A DNA stretch of 19,610 nt from JAGVPT01 sp963843065 (GCA_963843065.1 CAWJKX010000105.1:1-19610); one strand, 5' to 3'; counted from the first letter of the stretch, positions 6,471-14,429 are shown. Notes: a model not told the origin generated them from the letters alone. Translations and numbers: made by a program.

Positions 6471-8354
6471 GTGGCAGAGCAACTCAAATTTGTCGATCTG
6501 GAGTGGCTTGACTCCAACTTTCCTTGTATGGCGGCGTGTCCGGTCCATACGGAGGCGGGACGGTACGTTGGATTAATCGAGGAAGGACGGTACCGCGAGG
6601 CGTACCACGTTGCCCGCAAACCAAACCCGTTTGCGTCAATTTGCGGTCGCGTTTGTGCTGCCCCGTGTGAGACCTCCTGCCGCCGAGGTACTATCGATGA
6701 GCCGATTGCAATTCGTGCGCTCAAGCGATTTGCGACTGAGCGGTTTGGGGTCGAAAGCATGGTCGATCTCGAAAAACTGAAGGAAGTCTTCGGCAAGTCG
6801 TTAAAAAGGAACGGAATCAAAGTCGCCGTGATCGGCGCTGGACCCGCCGGCCTGTCATGTGCCCACGATCTCGCTTTGTTAGGGTATGAAGTTACGGTCT
6901 TCGAAGCACAGTCTGTTGCAGGAGGGATGCTCACGCTTGGCATCCCAGAGTATCGGCTCCCACGCGAACTGATTCGTCTTGAGATTAATGCAATTCTGAG
7001 CCTAGGCGTTGAGCTCAAACTCAACTCAGCGGTCGGACGGGACTTTACGATCAGCGACCTGAAGCGGCAAGGGTTTAGGTCTGTCTTCATAGCAATCGGT
7101 TCGCACAAGAGCAGGGATTTGCAAATCAAGGGAGTCGAACTCGATGGAGTCTTTCGTGCAGTGGACTTCTTGTTGAATGTGAACATGGGCTATCGTGTCG
7201 AGATCGGCCGAAAGGTCGTTGTGATCGGCGGCGGAAATGTTGCTATAGATGTGGCCCGCACGGTTGCCCGGCAGGAGAAAATCGATGTTGGGCACGTGAC
7301 TGAGGTGGCAGAAGCGCTTGATGTCGCACGGTCTGCGGTACGCTTTGGGGCGAAGGAAGTCCACATGGTATGCCTTGAGGACTGGAATGAAATGCCCGCA
7401 GCCAAGATTGAAATCGATGAAGCCCTTGAAGAACGGATCCACATCCACCCTCGCAAAGGCCCGAGCAGAATCGTCGGCGAAAATGGAAAAGTTACCGGCT
7501 TCGAAACAATTGATTGTACTTCGGTGTTCGATGATCAAAAACGGTTTAGCCCGAAATTTTCCGCCGGTACGGAGAAAATCATCGAAGCTGATACGGTCAT
7601 CATGGCAATCGGGCAGACATCGGACCTGACTTGGGTGGCTGAAGATGACAAAATTGAAGTGACCCCTCGCAATACCATAAAGGTGGACCCCGCAACACTT
7701 GCCACCACGGCACCCGGAATTTTTGCCGGCGGCGACGTCTCCTTCGGTCCTCGGAACGCGATCGATGCTGTCGCGAACGGGAAGAAAGCGGCTCAATCCA
7801 TTCATGCATTCCTCTCGGGTGTCACGGGAACGAGCGTGGAAGTTGCCCTTCATGATCGCGGCGTCGAAATCATCGTTGCGAATACACGAGAATACAAACG
7901 GAAATGGGGATATGAGCAACAACGGCGAGTTCCGATACCCGTTCTACCAATTGAACGGAGAATCGGCGTCTCGCAAATTGAGCTCGGTTACAGCGAAGAA
8001 GAAGCACAACGTGAAGCCTCCCGCTGTTTACATTGCTGGGAAAACACGGTTTTCAATGAAGGTGGAGAAGAAACTGGCAGTGAATGTATTCTTTGTGGAG
8101 GGTGTGTTGATATATGTCCGGAGAATTGCATCGAACTGGCGGTGCTGGATCGCCTGGAGGGCGAGGAAGTGCAAATGAGGGAAGTGGATGCTGCGTACGA
8201 CGTTGTAATCACGGGACGATCCGAAGAAATATCCGGCTCGATAATGATCAAGGATGAAGACCGTTGCATCCGATGCGGACTCTGCGCGATGCGCTGTCCA
8301 GTCGGTTGTATCACCATGCAAGGATATACAGTTGCGGAAACGAAGCCTTTATAA
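6471..8354 (+). CDS. GltD/NfnB-like FAD-NAD(P) oxidoreductase fused to 2x[4Fe-4S] ferredoxin domain
   Basis: A 627-residue cytoplasmic protein starting with GTG. The N-terminal iron-sulfur region (C19, C23, C58, C62, C66, C70) is typical of the glutamate-synthase small subunit and dihydropyrimidine-dehydrogenase families. FAD binding is shown by GAGPAG (122-127), NAD(P) binding by GGGNVA (253-258), and the second FAD motif by GIFAGGDV (416-423). The C-terminal ferredoxin module has two classic clusters, C539/C542/C545/C549 and C599/C602/C605/C609, plus C519/C522. Where NADPH-specific relatives usually read YRR before MPA, this protein reads CLE (301-303), which suggests NADH. No glutamate synthase large subunit is nearby; the gene sits in a Rieske/cytochrome b operon. 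It probably couples that complex to NAD(P)H (inference); similar associations are reported for anammox bc-type gene clusters. Confidence 0.9.
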   Translation: MAEQLKFVDLEWLDSNFPCMAACPVHTEAGRYVGLIEEGRYREAYHVARKPNPFASICGRVCAAPCETSCRRGTIDEPIAIRALKRFATERFGVESMVDLEKLKEVFGKSLKRNGIKVAVIGAGPAGLSCAHDLALLGYEVTVFEAQSVAGGMLTLGIPEYRLPRELIRLEINAILSLGVELKLNSAVGRDFTISDLKRQGFRSVFIAIGSHKSRDLQIKGVELDGVFRAVDFLLNVNMGYRVEIGRKVVVIGGGNVAIDVARTVARQEKIDVGHVTEVAEALDVARSAVRFGAKEVHMVCLEDWNEMPAAKIEIDEALEERIHIHPRKGPSRIVGENGKVTGFETIDCTSVFDDQKRFSPKFSAGTEKIIEADTVIMAIGQTSDLTWVAEDDKIEVTPRNTIKVDPATLATTAPGIFAGGDVSFGPRNAIDAVANGKKAAQSIHAFLSGVTGTSVEVALHDRGVEIIVANTREYKRKWGYEQQRRVPIPVLPIERRIGVSQIELGYSEEEAQREASRCLHCWENTVFNEGGEETGSECILCGGCVDICPENCIELAVLDRLEGEEVQMREVDAAYDVVITGRSEEISGSIMIKDEDRCIRCGLCAMRCPVGCITMQGYTVAETKPL

Positions 8355-8369
8355 TATGCACTTACAAAC

Positions 8370-8374
8370 AAGGA
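8370..8374 (+). promoter_or_regulatory. Ribosome-binding site fixing a GTG start
   Basis: AAGGA lies 6 bases before GTG at 8381. This favours the GTG over the longer frame beginning at 8264, which would run back into the ferredoxin-domain gene and lacks a ribosome site. Confidence 0.65.
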
Positions 8375-8380
8375 TTTACT

Positions 8381-8875
8381 GTGGATAAAGCGAACGAAGA
8401 GAAGGACAAGCCAAAGGAAGCCCTCATCTCCCGTCGATTCTTTTTTGAAAGTTTAGGATTGGGAGCAATTGGTATTGCTGCGCTCGGAAGCATCGTGCTC
8501 ACGGGTGAGTACCTGTCGCCGAACGTGGTGCGGGAGCCTCCGACGAAATTCAAAGCAGGCAAACCGGAAGATTTTTCTCCCGGGAGTGTGACGCTCAATG
8601 CAGATCAAAAAGTCTACATCGTCCGTGCAAAGGAAGGATATTTCTACGCTCTTTCTGCTGTATGCACACATCTTGGATGCATAACGAATTGGAAACCGGA
8701 CCAGGGCATCATCGCTTGCCCGTGTCATGGAAGCAAATTTAGTACGGATGGAACAAAGATTGCAGGTCCAGCGCCCCGTTCGTTGCCCCGGTTCTCGGTT
8801 GTGTTGGATGACCAAGGGCAACTCGTAGTCGACAAGTCGGTGACGGTAGGCGAAGAATCAACGCTCAAAGTCTAA
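8381..8875 (+). CDS. Rieske iron-sulfur protein of the bc/b6f-like complex
   Basis: With the GTG start this is 164 residues. A Tat-like N-terminus (SRRFFF, 18-23) is followed by one hydrophobic anchor (about 24-45), the usual topology of respiratory Rieske subunits. The [2Fe-2S] site is complete: C95-T-H97 and C113-P-C115-H116 supply the two Cys and two His ligands, and C100 with C115 form the conserved disulfide, all typical of high-potential bc1/b6f Rieske proteins. It transfers electrons from quinol at the Qo site to cytochrome c. It lies 26 bases after the flavoprotein gene and 15 bases before the Cys-repeat gene, with cytochrome b genes next, so it is surely the Rieske subunit of this complex. 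Confidence 0.95.
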   Translation: MDKANEEKDKPKEALISRRFFFESLGLGAIGIAALGSIVLTGEYLSPNVVREPPTKFKAGKPEDFSPGSVTLNADQKVYIVRAKEGYFYALSAVCTHLGCITNWKPDQGIIACPCHGSKFSTDGTKIAGPAPRSLPRFSVVLDDQGQLVVDKSVTVGEESTLKV

Positions 8876-8890
8876 TTACAAGGAGGCGTT

Positions 8891-9253
8891 ATGGTAGAAA
8901 TCAACAACTATTGGGAGAGAGTGCAGGCAGATGTTTGTGCGAACTGTATCGATAGGAACGGAGATGGGAAGTGTGGCCTTACAGGAGATATTGAATGTGG
9001 ACTCAAGCACCATTTTTCAAACGTTGTCGATTCCGTTCTTTCCGTCCAGAGCGAAGAGCTTGGCCCTTATGTGGCAGCCCTTCGGGAAAAAGTCTGCGCA
9101 TCGTGCGACTCTCAATCAAAAGACGGCGAGTGCCATCTTCGTACGAGCATTGATTGTGGCCTTGACAGATATCTTCCGATGATCATCGAGAGCATTGAAA
9201 AATTCAGATCAGAACGATACGGCGACCTCACCGAATATGTAAGGGCACAATGA
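8891..9253 (+). CDS. Small protein of two identical-spacing Cys4 repeats, unknown function
   Basis: A 120-residue protein with no signal peptide or membrane segment, preceded by a strong AAGGAGG site. It is a tandem duplication with a period of 53 residues. Repeat 1 has C16, C19, C28, C36 and repeat 2 has C69, C72, C81, C89, both CX2C-X8-C-X7-C, each followed by CGL and a helix-like segment ending in Y-x-x-x-(L/V)R. Eight cysteines in two sets of four suit two iron-sulfur clusters or two zinc sites. Its stop overlaps the start of cytochrome b (ATGA), so it is made together with the complex. I do not recognise the family. It could be an extra redox subunit, for example linking the flavoprotein to cytochrome b, or an assembly factor. 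Confidence 0.85.
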   Translation: MVEINNYWERVQADVCANCIDRNGDGKCGLTGDIECGLKHHFSNVVDSVLSVQSEELGPYVAALREKVCASCDSQSKDGECHLRTSIDCGLDRYLPMIIESIEKFRSERYGDLTEYVRAQ

Positions 9254-9960
9254 ACCGGTTCACTGAACAGCTTGCTCACTCACGAGTCTGGCGCTCGATT
9301 TTTCGACACGGACTTCCGTTGTCGAATCGGACGCGCGCGGAAGCAGTCTTCTACAATTTTTTTCTCCACGTTCATCCCACAAAAGTCCGCAGGCGTTCGA
9401 TCAAGTTTACCTACACCTGGGGGCTCGGAGGATTATCGGCGGGATTGTTTATTATCCTTACCGTCACCGGCGCATTGCTTATGCTCTACTACAGACCATC
9501 GATCCACCAGGCTTATTGGGATATGAAAGATCTCCAGTTCGTGGTATCATCGGGCCAATTCCTCCGAAATATGCACCGGTGGGCAGCTCATGCGATGGTC
9601 GCAGTAGTTTTTCTCCACATGCTTCGCGTGTTTTACACCGGTTCGTATCGGCCTCCGAAGGAATTTAATTGGGTCATCGGCGTTGTCCTCCTTGTGATGA
9701 CGATCCTGCTGAGTTACACGGGATATCTTCTCCCGTGGGACCAGCTTTCATTCTGGGGGATATCGGTGGGTACCAATATGGCTCGCGCTGTCCCGTTTGG
9801 GATTGGAGACAAAATATCCTTTCTCCTTCTCGGTGGAAATATTGTCGGCGAAAATGCACTCGTTCGTTTTTATGTATTGCATTGCTTCGTCATTCCGGTG
9901 GCGACGATGGTATTGATGGGAATACATTTTTGGAGAGTACGAAAGGATGGGGGAGTTTAA
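9250..9960 (+). CDS. Cytochrome b N-terminal subunit (b6-like) of Rieske/cytb complex
   Basis: A 236-residue integral membrane protein with four core helices. Heme ligands are H109 and H123 in the second helix (paired with FLRNMHRW and FLHMLRV) and H211 and H226 in the fourth (VLHC and GIHFW). The second pair of ligands follows at 15 residues, the spacing typical of cytochrome b6 rather than mitochondrial-type b. The split N/C gene organisation is also b6f-like. In plastid b6 a cysteine in YCLGG holds the extra heme ci; here the equivalent reads WGLGG, so that covalent heme is not expected. It starts inside the stop of the preceding gene (ATGA overlap), indicating translational coupling. Confidence 0.95.
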   Translation: MNRFTEQLAHSRVWRSIFRHGLPLSNRTRAEAVFYNFFLHVHPTKVRRRSIKFTYTWGLGGLSAGLFIILTVTGALLMLYYRPSIHQAYWDMKDLQFVVSSGQFLRNMHRWAAHAMVAVVFLHMLRVFYTGSYRPPKEFNWVIGVVLLVMTILLSYTGYLLPWDQLSFWGISVGTNMARAVPFGIGDKISFLLLGGNIVGENALVRFYVLHCFVIPVATMVLMGIHFWRVRKDGGV

Positions 9961-9975
9961 TTCGCGTGTATACAG

Positions 9976-10719
9976 TTGTCGGACAAAATTTCACTAGACA
10001 ATCGTAAAAATTTAATGGAAAGCAAAAAAGATTTCAAGGTAGAATCATCCTCGGATGCCAAAAAAGTTCCGAAACGAATCGCCTTCATAAAATCGCGGAC
10101 GAGCGCACGGGTCAGGGTGGAAGAAGAGGATATGGTGATGACTGTCCCGAACCTGATCGTAAGGGAAGTCATCGCTTTCGAGATCCTTGTAATAATTCTG
10201 GCAATCATCTCTCTTTTGTTCAACGCACCGTTGGAATGGATTGCCAATCCTGAACACACACCGAATCCCGCAAAGGCACCATGGTATTTTCTTGGACTGC
10301 AGGAATTACTTCACTATTTTCCTCCCATCGTTGCAGGCGTTATCCTTCCGGGTCTCGTAGTTGTGGCCCTGATAGTGATTCCTTACTTCTCGGTGAACCT
10401 CAAGCAGGAGGGATTATGGAAACAAAGCAGACGCCAAACGCTCATAGTGATTCTTATCTTGGCCGGAATTCTTTCAGCCATCCTGCTTCTGTACGGCGTC
10501 TACGTTATGCTTGTGCCGACCCTGTTGATTGCAGGGATTATGCTCATCCCATATTTTTCCTCAAAGGAGGGCGGAATCGTGGGCTGGCTGGCCACGCGCC
10601 CTCTTTCGTGGTGGGTAATGACATGGTTCGTAACAATCGTAGTCCTTCTCACTATCGTCGGAATTCTGTTCCGTGGCCCTGAATGGACCTGGACATGGCC
10701 TTGGCAAGAGATCTACTAA
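9976..10719 (+). CDS. Cytochrome b C-terminal subunit (subunit IV-like)
   Basis: A 247-residue membrane protein corresponding to the C-terminal half of cytochrome b. A hydrophilic, lysine-rich N-terminal extension (about 1-55) precedes about five hydrophobic helices (roughly 63-83, 116-139, 153-173, 174-190, 210-233). The Qo-site block HTPNPAKAPWYFLGLQELL (residues 94-112) contains APWY in place of the classic PEWY, so the glutamate is replaced by proline. Variants at this position are known in bacterial complexes. The start is uncertain: TTG at 9976 has only a distant G-rich site, ATG at 10015 has none, and ATG at 10132 follows GAAGAGG but would leave little before the first helix. It is longer than plastid subunit IV (about 160 residues). 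Confidence 0.9.
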   Translation: MSDKISLDNRKNLMESKKDFKVESSSDAKKVPKRIAFIKSRTSARVRVEEEDMVMTVPNLIVREVIAFEILVIILAIISLLFNAPLEWIANPEHTPNPAKAPWYFLGLQELLHYFPPIVAGVILPGLVVVALIVIPYFSVNLKQEGLWKQSRRQTLIVILILAGILSAILLLYGVYVMLVPTLLIAGIMLIPYFSSKEGGIVGWLATRPLSWWVMTWFVTIVVLLTIVGILFRGPEWTWTWPWQEIY

Positions 10720-10758
10720 TCGTCGAAGGCATCACTAAAATATTTGCTGACTTAGCTC

Positions 10759-12702
10759 ATGGGTAAACTTTCTAAATATTTCGCCGTTGCAAGTGTCGCG
10801 CTCTTGATCGTTCTTGCCGTCTCTCCGATGAAAGATTTCTTCAGGGAATGGAAAGGATATCAGTATGCCTATAATCAGTTGATCGCGAAACTTCCTCAAC
10901 GGGTTAAACCGACCGAGATTGGGATTAAGCAGATCTGGCTGCAAAAACTCGATCGTGTTGACCGGTGCGAGACATGCCATCTTGGTCTAAAGGAAGCCGC
11001 ATTAATAAACGCGAAAGAACCGTTTCGCACTCATCCGCGCATTTACCATGACATCGAAGAATTCGGATGCACAATGTGCCATGGTGGACAAGGAGTGGCA
11101 ACGGAATACAAGGAGTCGATCGGCAATGTGAAATTCTGGGCTCAGCCGATGCTTCCTGTCAATTTCCTAGAAGCATCCTGCGGGAAATGCCATAAGGAAG
11201 AAAATGTCTCGGAAGCCCCCGTACTCAACGAAGGCCGTAAGCTTGTGCAGGAGTCGAACTGTGTTGCGTGCCACAAAATCGAAGGATACCAGAAGCAATG
11301 GGTGCCGCCCCTCGACGGCATTGGATCGAAAGTAAACCGGACATGGCTCGTTAATTGGCTCAAGAATCCGAAGCAGTATTTTTCCGCCACAAAAATGCCG
11401 AACTTTCTTCTGAGCGACGAGGACGTGGATAATCTGGCGGATTTCTTAATGACGTTCACGACACCTCCGCAAAAGCAGGAACTTTCGCCTTTGCCTGCAG
11501 CTATGAAATTCTCCTCGGATGCGCAGAAGGCGAAACTGATCGACAAAGGGTCGACGCTCTTCGGCGAAGCACGATGTATCAGTTGTCATCCGATCAATGG
11601 AAAAGGAGGATATGTTGCGACGGAACTGGGCAAAGTCGCCAGCAAAGTGAGTGAACAATGGCTATACAATTATATTAAGGACCCGAAGGTCTTTATGCCG
11701 GATGTCCAGATGCCACGATTTAGGTTCACCGAGAATGATCTCGTCTCTGTTGTCGCATACATGCAAAGCGAATTTGTCGATTATGATATGGCGCAACTCC
11801 CTCCACATACACCCGATCCCGCCTCCTATGAAAAGGGGTTAGCGATTTTTAAGAAAAATAATTGCGCTGGATGCCATCAACTTCAAGCCGTTCCCGGCAC
11901 TTCGGAACTGGGCCCTGACCTTACATATATCGGCAGCAAGAAAGCATACGAGATCGATTTTGGAAATATCAAAATCGATCAGACTCTCCCTTCATATTTA
12001 AAGACAAAGGTACTCGATCCTCGCATCTTTTCAGCGACCTCGAAAATGCCGAAGTTTGGATTTTCAGAAGAACAGGCAACGGCGGTGAGCGTTGCATTAT
12101 TGAGCAATTCAAACGATATGATTCCCGAAGAATATATCGTACGACCTAAACCGGCAGCTCATTTTGTGCCGCAAGGTCAATTTGGTAAACTTGTAAATGA
12201 CCTTGCATGCCAAAGCTGTCATGTTATGAACGGAACCGGACGATTGGTGGCGACCGACCTTTCCATGGAGGCAAGCCAGGCCCAACACCAATGGATAAAG
12301 GCATACTTTAAAATTCCGTATTCCCTGAGACCGACACTCACAGAGCGGATGCCAAATTTCTTCCTTTCGAATGCCGAAATAAATGTCCTTGGTGATTACA
12401 TCGGAAACGTATTTGTTGTTGACAGTCTCAACCGAACCATCATGACTGATGCCGCTTTAGTTTCCGAAGGGCGGGGTCTCTATTATGAGCGATACGGATG
12501 CCAGAGTTGTCACATGATCGGCGGGAAAGGGGGCTATGTTGGACCTCCGCTAGACAAAGTCGGATCTCGGCTGGAACCCGGATGGATATTCCATTGGTTA
12601 AAGGACCCGGAAGCCTACAAACCGCAATCGATCGAGCCGGACAATAGACTGACCAATCACGAAGCTGATGCATTAACGGCATTTCTTACGACATTGAGAT
12701 AG
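10759..12702 (+). CDS. Membrane-anchored octaheme cytochrome c with five tandem class-I-like domains
   Basis: A 647-residue protein with an N-terminal hydrophobic anchor (about 7-25) and eight CXXCH motifs beginning at C70, C104, C141, C168, C273, C369, C484 and C581. The first three hemes form a compact region without class-I Met motifs. The other five are successive domains of about 75-115 residues with the same pattern: CXXCH, then W(L/I)-x-x-(W/Y)-x-K-x-P, then a Met motif (KMPNF M213, QMPRF M318, KMPKF M430, RMPNF M531). The fifth domain reads SIEPDNR instead, so it lacks the expected axial methionine. By position it is the cytochrome c partner of the bc-type complex, replacing cytochrome c1/f and probably spreading electrons through the periplasm (inference). 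Confidence 0.93.
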   Translation: MGKLSKYFAVASVALLIVLAVSPMKDFFREWKGYQYAYNQLIAKLPQRVKPTEIGIKQIWLQKLDRVDRCETCHLGLKEAALINAKEPFRTHPRIYHDIEEFGCTMCHGGQGVATEYKESIGNVKFWAQPMLPVNFLEASCGKCHKEENVSEAPVLNEGRKLVQESNCVACHKIEGYQKQWVPPLDGIGSKVNRTWLVNWLKNPKQYFSATKMPNFLLSDEDVDNLADFLMTFTTPPQKQELSPLPAAMKFSSDAQKAKLIDKGSTLFGEARCISCHPINGKGGYVATELGKVASKVSEQWLYNYIKDPKVFMPDVQMPRFRFTENDLVSVVAYMQSEFVDYDMAQLPPHTPDPASYEKGLAIFKKNNCAGCHQLQAVPGTSELGPDLTYIGSKKAYEIDFGNIKIDQTLPSYLKTKVLDPRIFSATSKMPKFGFSEEQATAVSVALLSNSNDMIPEEYIVRPKPAAHFVPQGQFGKLVNDLACQSCHVMNGTGRLVATDLSMEASQAQHQWIKAYFKIPYSLRPTLTERMPNFFLSNAEINVLGDYIGNVFVVDSLNRTIMTDAALVSEGRGLYYERYGCQSCHMIGGKGGYVGPPLDKVGSRLEPGWIFHWLKDPEAYKPQSIEPDNRLTNHEADALTAFLTTLR

Positions 12703-12710
12703 CAGGAAAT

Positions 12711-13172
12711 ATGCATTCAATCATTTCAAGAATCAGAACGCTCTTAGTCTGTTCGATAGTATTCAGTCGATGTGCAGGTCCAATCTCGCATCCGCCGAAG
12801 GGAGCTAAGGCAGATGATAGTGTGTCCGTTGTTGATTCCACAGCAGCGCATTCGAATTCTGCGGAAGCAGTGATTCTGACTTATGAGCAACGACAAGGGA
12901 AGTTGCTCTACACAAAGTACTGCTCAGTTTGCCACGGAGAGCAGGGGAAAGGCGACGGATTCAATGCCTATAACCTTGATCCTAAGCCGCGGGATTTCAC
13001 AGACCCCCGCGCAATGGCGGGCATTGATGATGCGACATTGCTGGCGACGATAACGCAGGGAGGAAAAGGAGTCAACAAATCTCCGCTTATGCCGGCGTGG
13101 GGAGGCAGAATGAACAAATTAGAAATCGAATATGTCGTTGAGTACGTCAAAGCCGTCGAGCAACAACATTAA
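12711..13172 (+). CDS. Monoheme class I cytochrome c
   Basis: A 153-residue exported protein. The N-terminus is hydrophobic (about 8-20) and followed by a Ser/Ala-rich linker (about 30-55). C21 could be a lipid-attachment cysteine, but Arg at the preceding position is not a good lipobox. The cytochrome domain (about 57-150) has C71-S-V-C74-H75 and the axial Met in LMPAW (M127). Only 8 bases separate it from the octaheme gene, so it is the last gene of the run. It is likely the mobile or tethered acceptor between the octaheme subunit and other periplasmic partners such as the cupredoxin. The opposing gene ends 57 bases further on, and no convincing terminator is visible between them. Confidence 0.9.
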   Translation: MHSIISRIRTLLVCSIVFSRCAGPISHPPKGAKADDSVSVVDSTAAHSNSAEAVILTYEQRQGKLLYTKYCSVCHGEQGKGDGFNAYNLDPKPRDFTDPRAMAGIDDATLLATITQGGKGVNKSPLMPAWGGRMNKLEIEYVVEYVKAVEQQH

Positions 13173-13229
13173 CGGTGAAAGCTGGGGAGCCCGAAAGAAC
13201 GCCGCGGAAAAGAAAGATGTTTCTCAAAG

Positions 13230-14363
13230 CTATCGGTCGTGCTGAAGACCGCCTCCTGCTCGCGTCGGTGATGTCAAAAGTTTTTTGAAACCATGCACGA
13301 CTTCGTCCGATGAAATCTTATGAATAGCGCTGACCTTGTGAAAATAGAAAAGGCTCTTGCACCGGCAGGTGAATTTATCGATGACAACATCCGCTTTGTT
13401 CACCGGCATGAAGTTTTTTGGCGCGGGGCCGTGAAGAGTGATGCTTCTGAGATCGGCGAGATGTGCCATGTTTCTGGGACCGCTGTCAATGCCGATAAAA
13501 TAGTCACTCAGCCGCATAATCAGTAAAGTTGTTTTTAGGTCGACTCTGTTGATCAGCGAATGCAACTCACAATCGAGCTGCCGCTGAATGTACTCAAACG
13601 TCTTCGCCTCCAGATCTCCCCGTCCGATAAAAATAAAGTCAAATTTTCCGAGCCTGTTGATCTTCTTGATCGCATCGATCCACTTCTCGGTATCCCACAA
13701 TTTCACGTGCCATCCCGACCCGGTATGAATGATCACGCGCTTTCTATTTCCCATTTCCGGTAAGAGTTCTCTGGCGTGACCGTATTCCGATACACTCACG
13801 CTGAAAATATCATCAAATTGCATCTTCTCTTCAGGCTCTTTTTTGCCTATGATCTCGAAATTGACTTCCCTCCATTGACGAACCGGCTTCTTGCGATAGA
13901 TCTTCCAGAGAAGATGAGCAAAATATTTAAGAAGTACAATATCATAGGTGACGATTTTTGAGTACCGGATTTGCTTCAGCAGCTCATATGCATGAGGGCT
14001 GATTCTTAATACAAGCACCTGTTCGTACTCGCGCGGCAGAATGGTCTGCTTGGTCTGGGTCTCGTTGCTTCTGTTGTAAATCGAGTTTGCCGTGAAAACG
14101 GTGTGCACGCCTTTGATCGATTGAGCGATCAATTTTAGGGGTGGAGATACTACTAAATCTACCTCTTTGTTTGCATTCTGGATAAAGAGCCGAAGAGCGG
14201 GAAGCGTGGCGATGAAATCACCGATAATACATGCGTCTATGACGAGTATTCTTCCGTTGTCTGCCGGCTTCTTTGTGAAAAATTGTCTCAGCCGGAGTTT
14301 GAGCAATAAAGGAATTTCTCCTCCAACTTTGAACTCTTCCGGGTTTATGTATTCCTTCAACAT
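13230..14363 (-). CDS. Glycosyltransferase family 9 (heptosyltransferase-like)
   Basis: A 377-residue protein without a signal peptide, of normal length for ADP-heptose:LPS heptosyltransferase-type enzymes. N-terminal motif GDFIATLPALR (48-58) matches the acceptor-side glycine-rich loop of the family. The C-terminal half has HTGSGWHVKLW (213-223) and GIDSGPRNMAHLAD (291-304), the nucleotide-sugar-binding signature. It probably adds a sugar to lipopolysaccharide or another surface glycan on the cytoplasmic face; the actual sugar cannot be told from sequence. The C-terminal cysteines (C333, C335) are unexceptional. It is separated from the adjacent barrel gene by 66 bases and may be co-transcribed with it. 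It has no evident link to the electron-transfer operon. Confidence 0.85.
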   Translation of the reverse strand: MLKEYINPEEFKVGGEIPLLLKLRLRQFFTKKPADNGRILVIDACIIGDFIATLPALRLFIQNANKEVDLVVSPPLKLIAQSIKGVHTVFTANSIYNRSNETQTKQTILPREYEQVLVLRISPHAYELLKQIRYSKIVTYDIVLLKYFAHLLWKIYRKKPVRQWREVNFEIIGKKEPEEKMQFDDIFSVSVSEYGHARELLPEMGNRKRVIIHTGSGWHVKLWDTEKWIDAIKKINRLGKFDFIFIGRGDLEAKTFEYIQRQLDCELHSLINRVDLKTTLLIMRLSDYFIGIDSGPRNMAHLADLRSITLHGPAPKNFMPVNKADVVIDKFTCRCKSLFYFHKVSAIHKISSDEVVHGFKKLLTSPTRAGGGLQHDR

Positions 14364-14429
14364 TTTTATCGCTCTCTCTATGGACCTGACAAAAAGTCCA
14401 ATATGAAGTTAGGAATTGATTTTTGGAGA

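Noticed and set aside
7026..7922. 298-codon open frame on the minus strand
   Set aside because: It lies wholly inside the flavoprotein gene on the opposite strand, shows no recognisable domain, and its composition reads as the shadow of a strongly coding plus-strand gene.
8264..8380. Longer N-terminus for the Rieske gene
   Set aside because: It would overlap the ferredoxin domain of the upstream gene by about 90 bases, has no ribosome site and adds residues before a Tat-like signal. GTG at 8381 has a good site.
12711..12773. Lipoprotein signal in the monoheme cytochrome
   Set aside because: C21 follows Arg rather than Gly/Ala/Ser, so the lipobox is poor; an ordinary signal or anchor is as likely.
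13173..13229. Bidirectional terminator between the convergent genes
   Set aside because: Only a 3-bp stem around GGGGA and no T-run on either strand; not enough to call a terminator.
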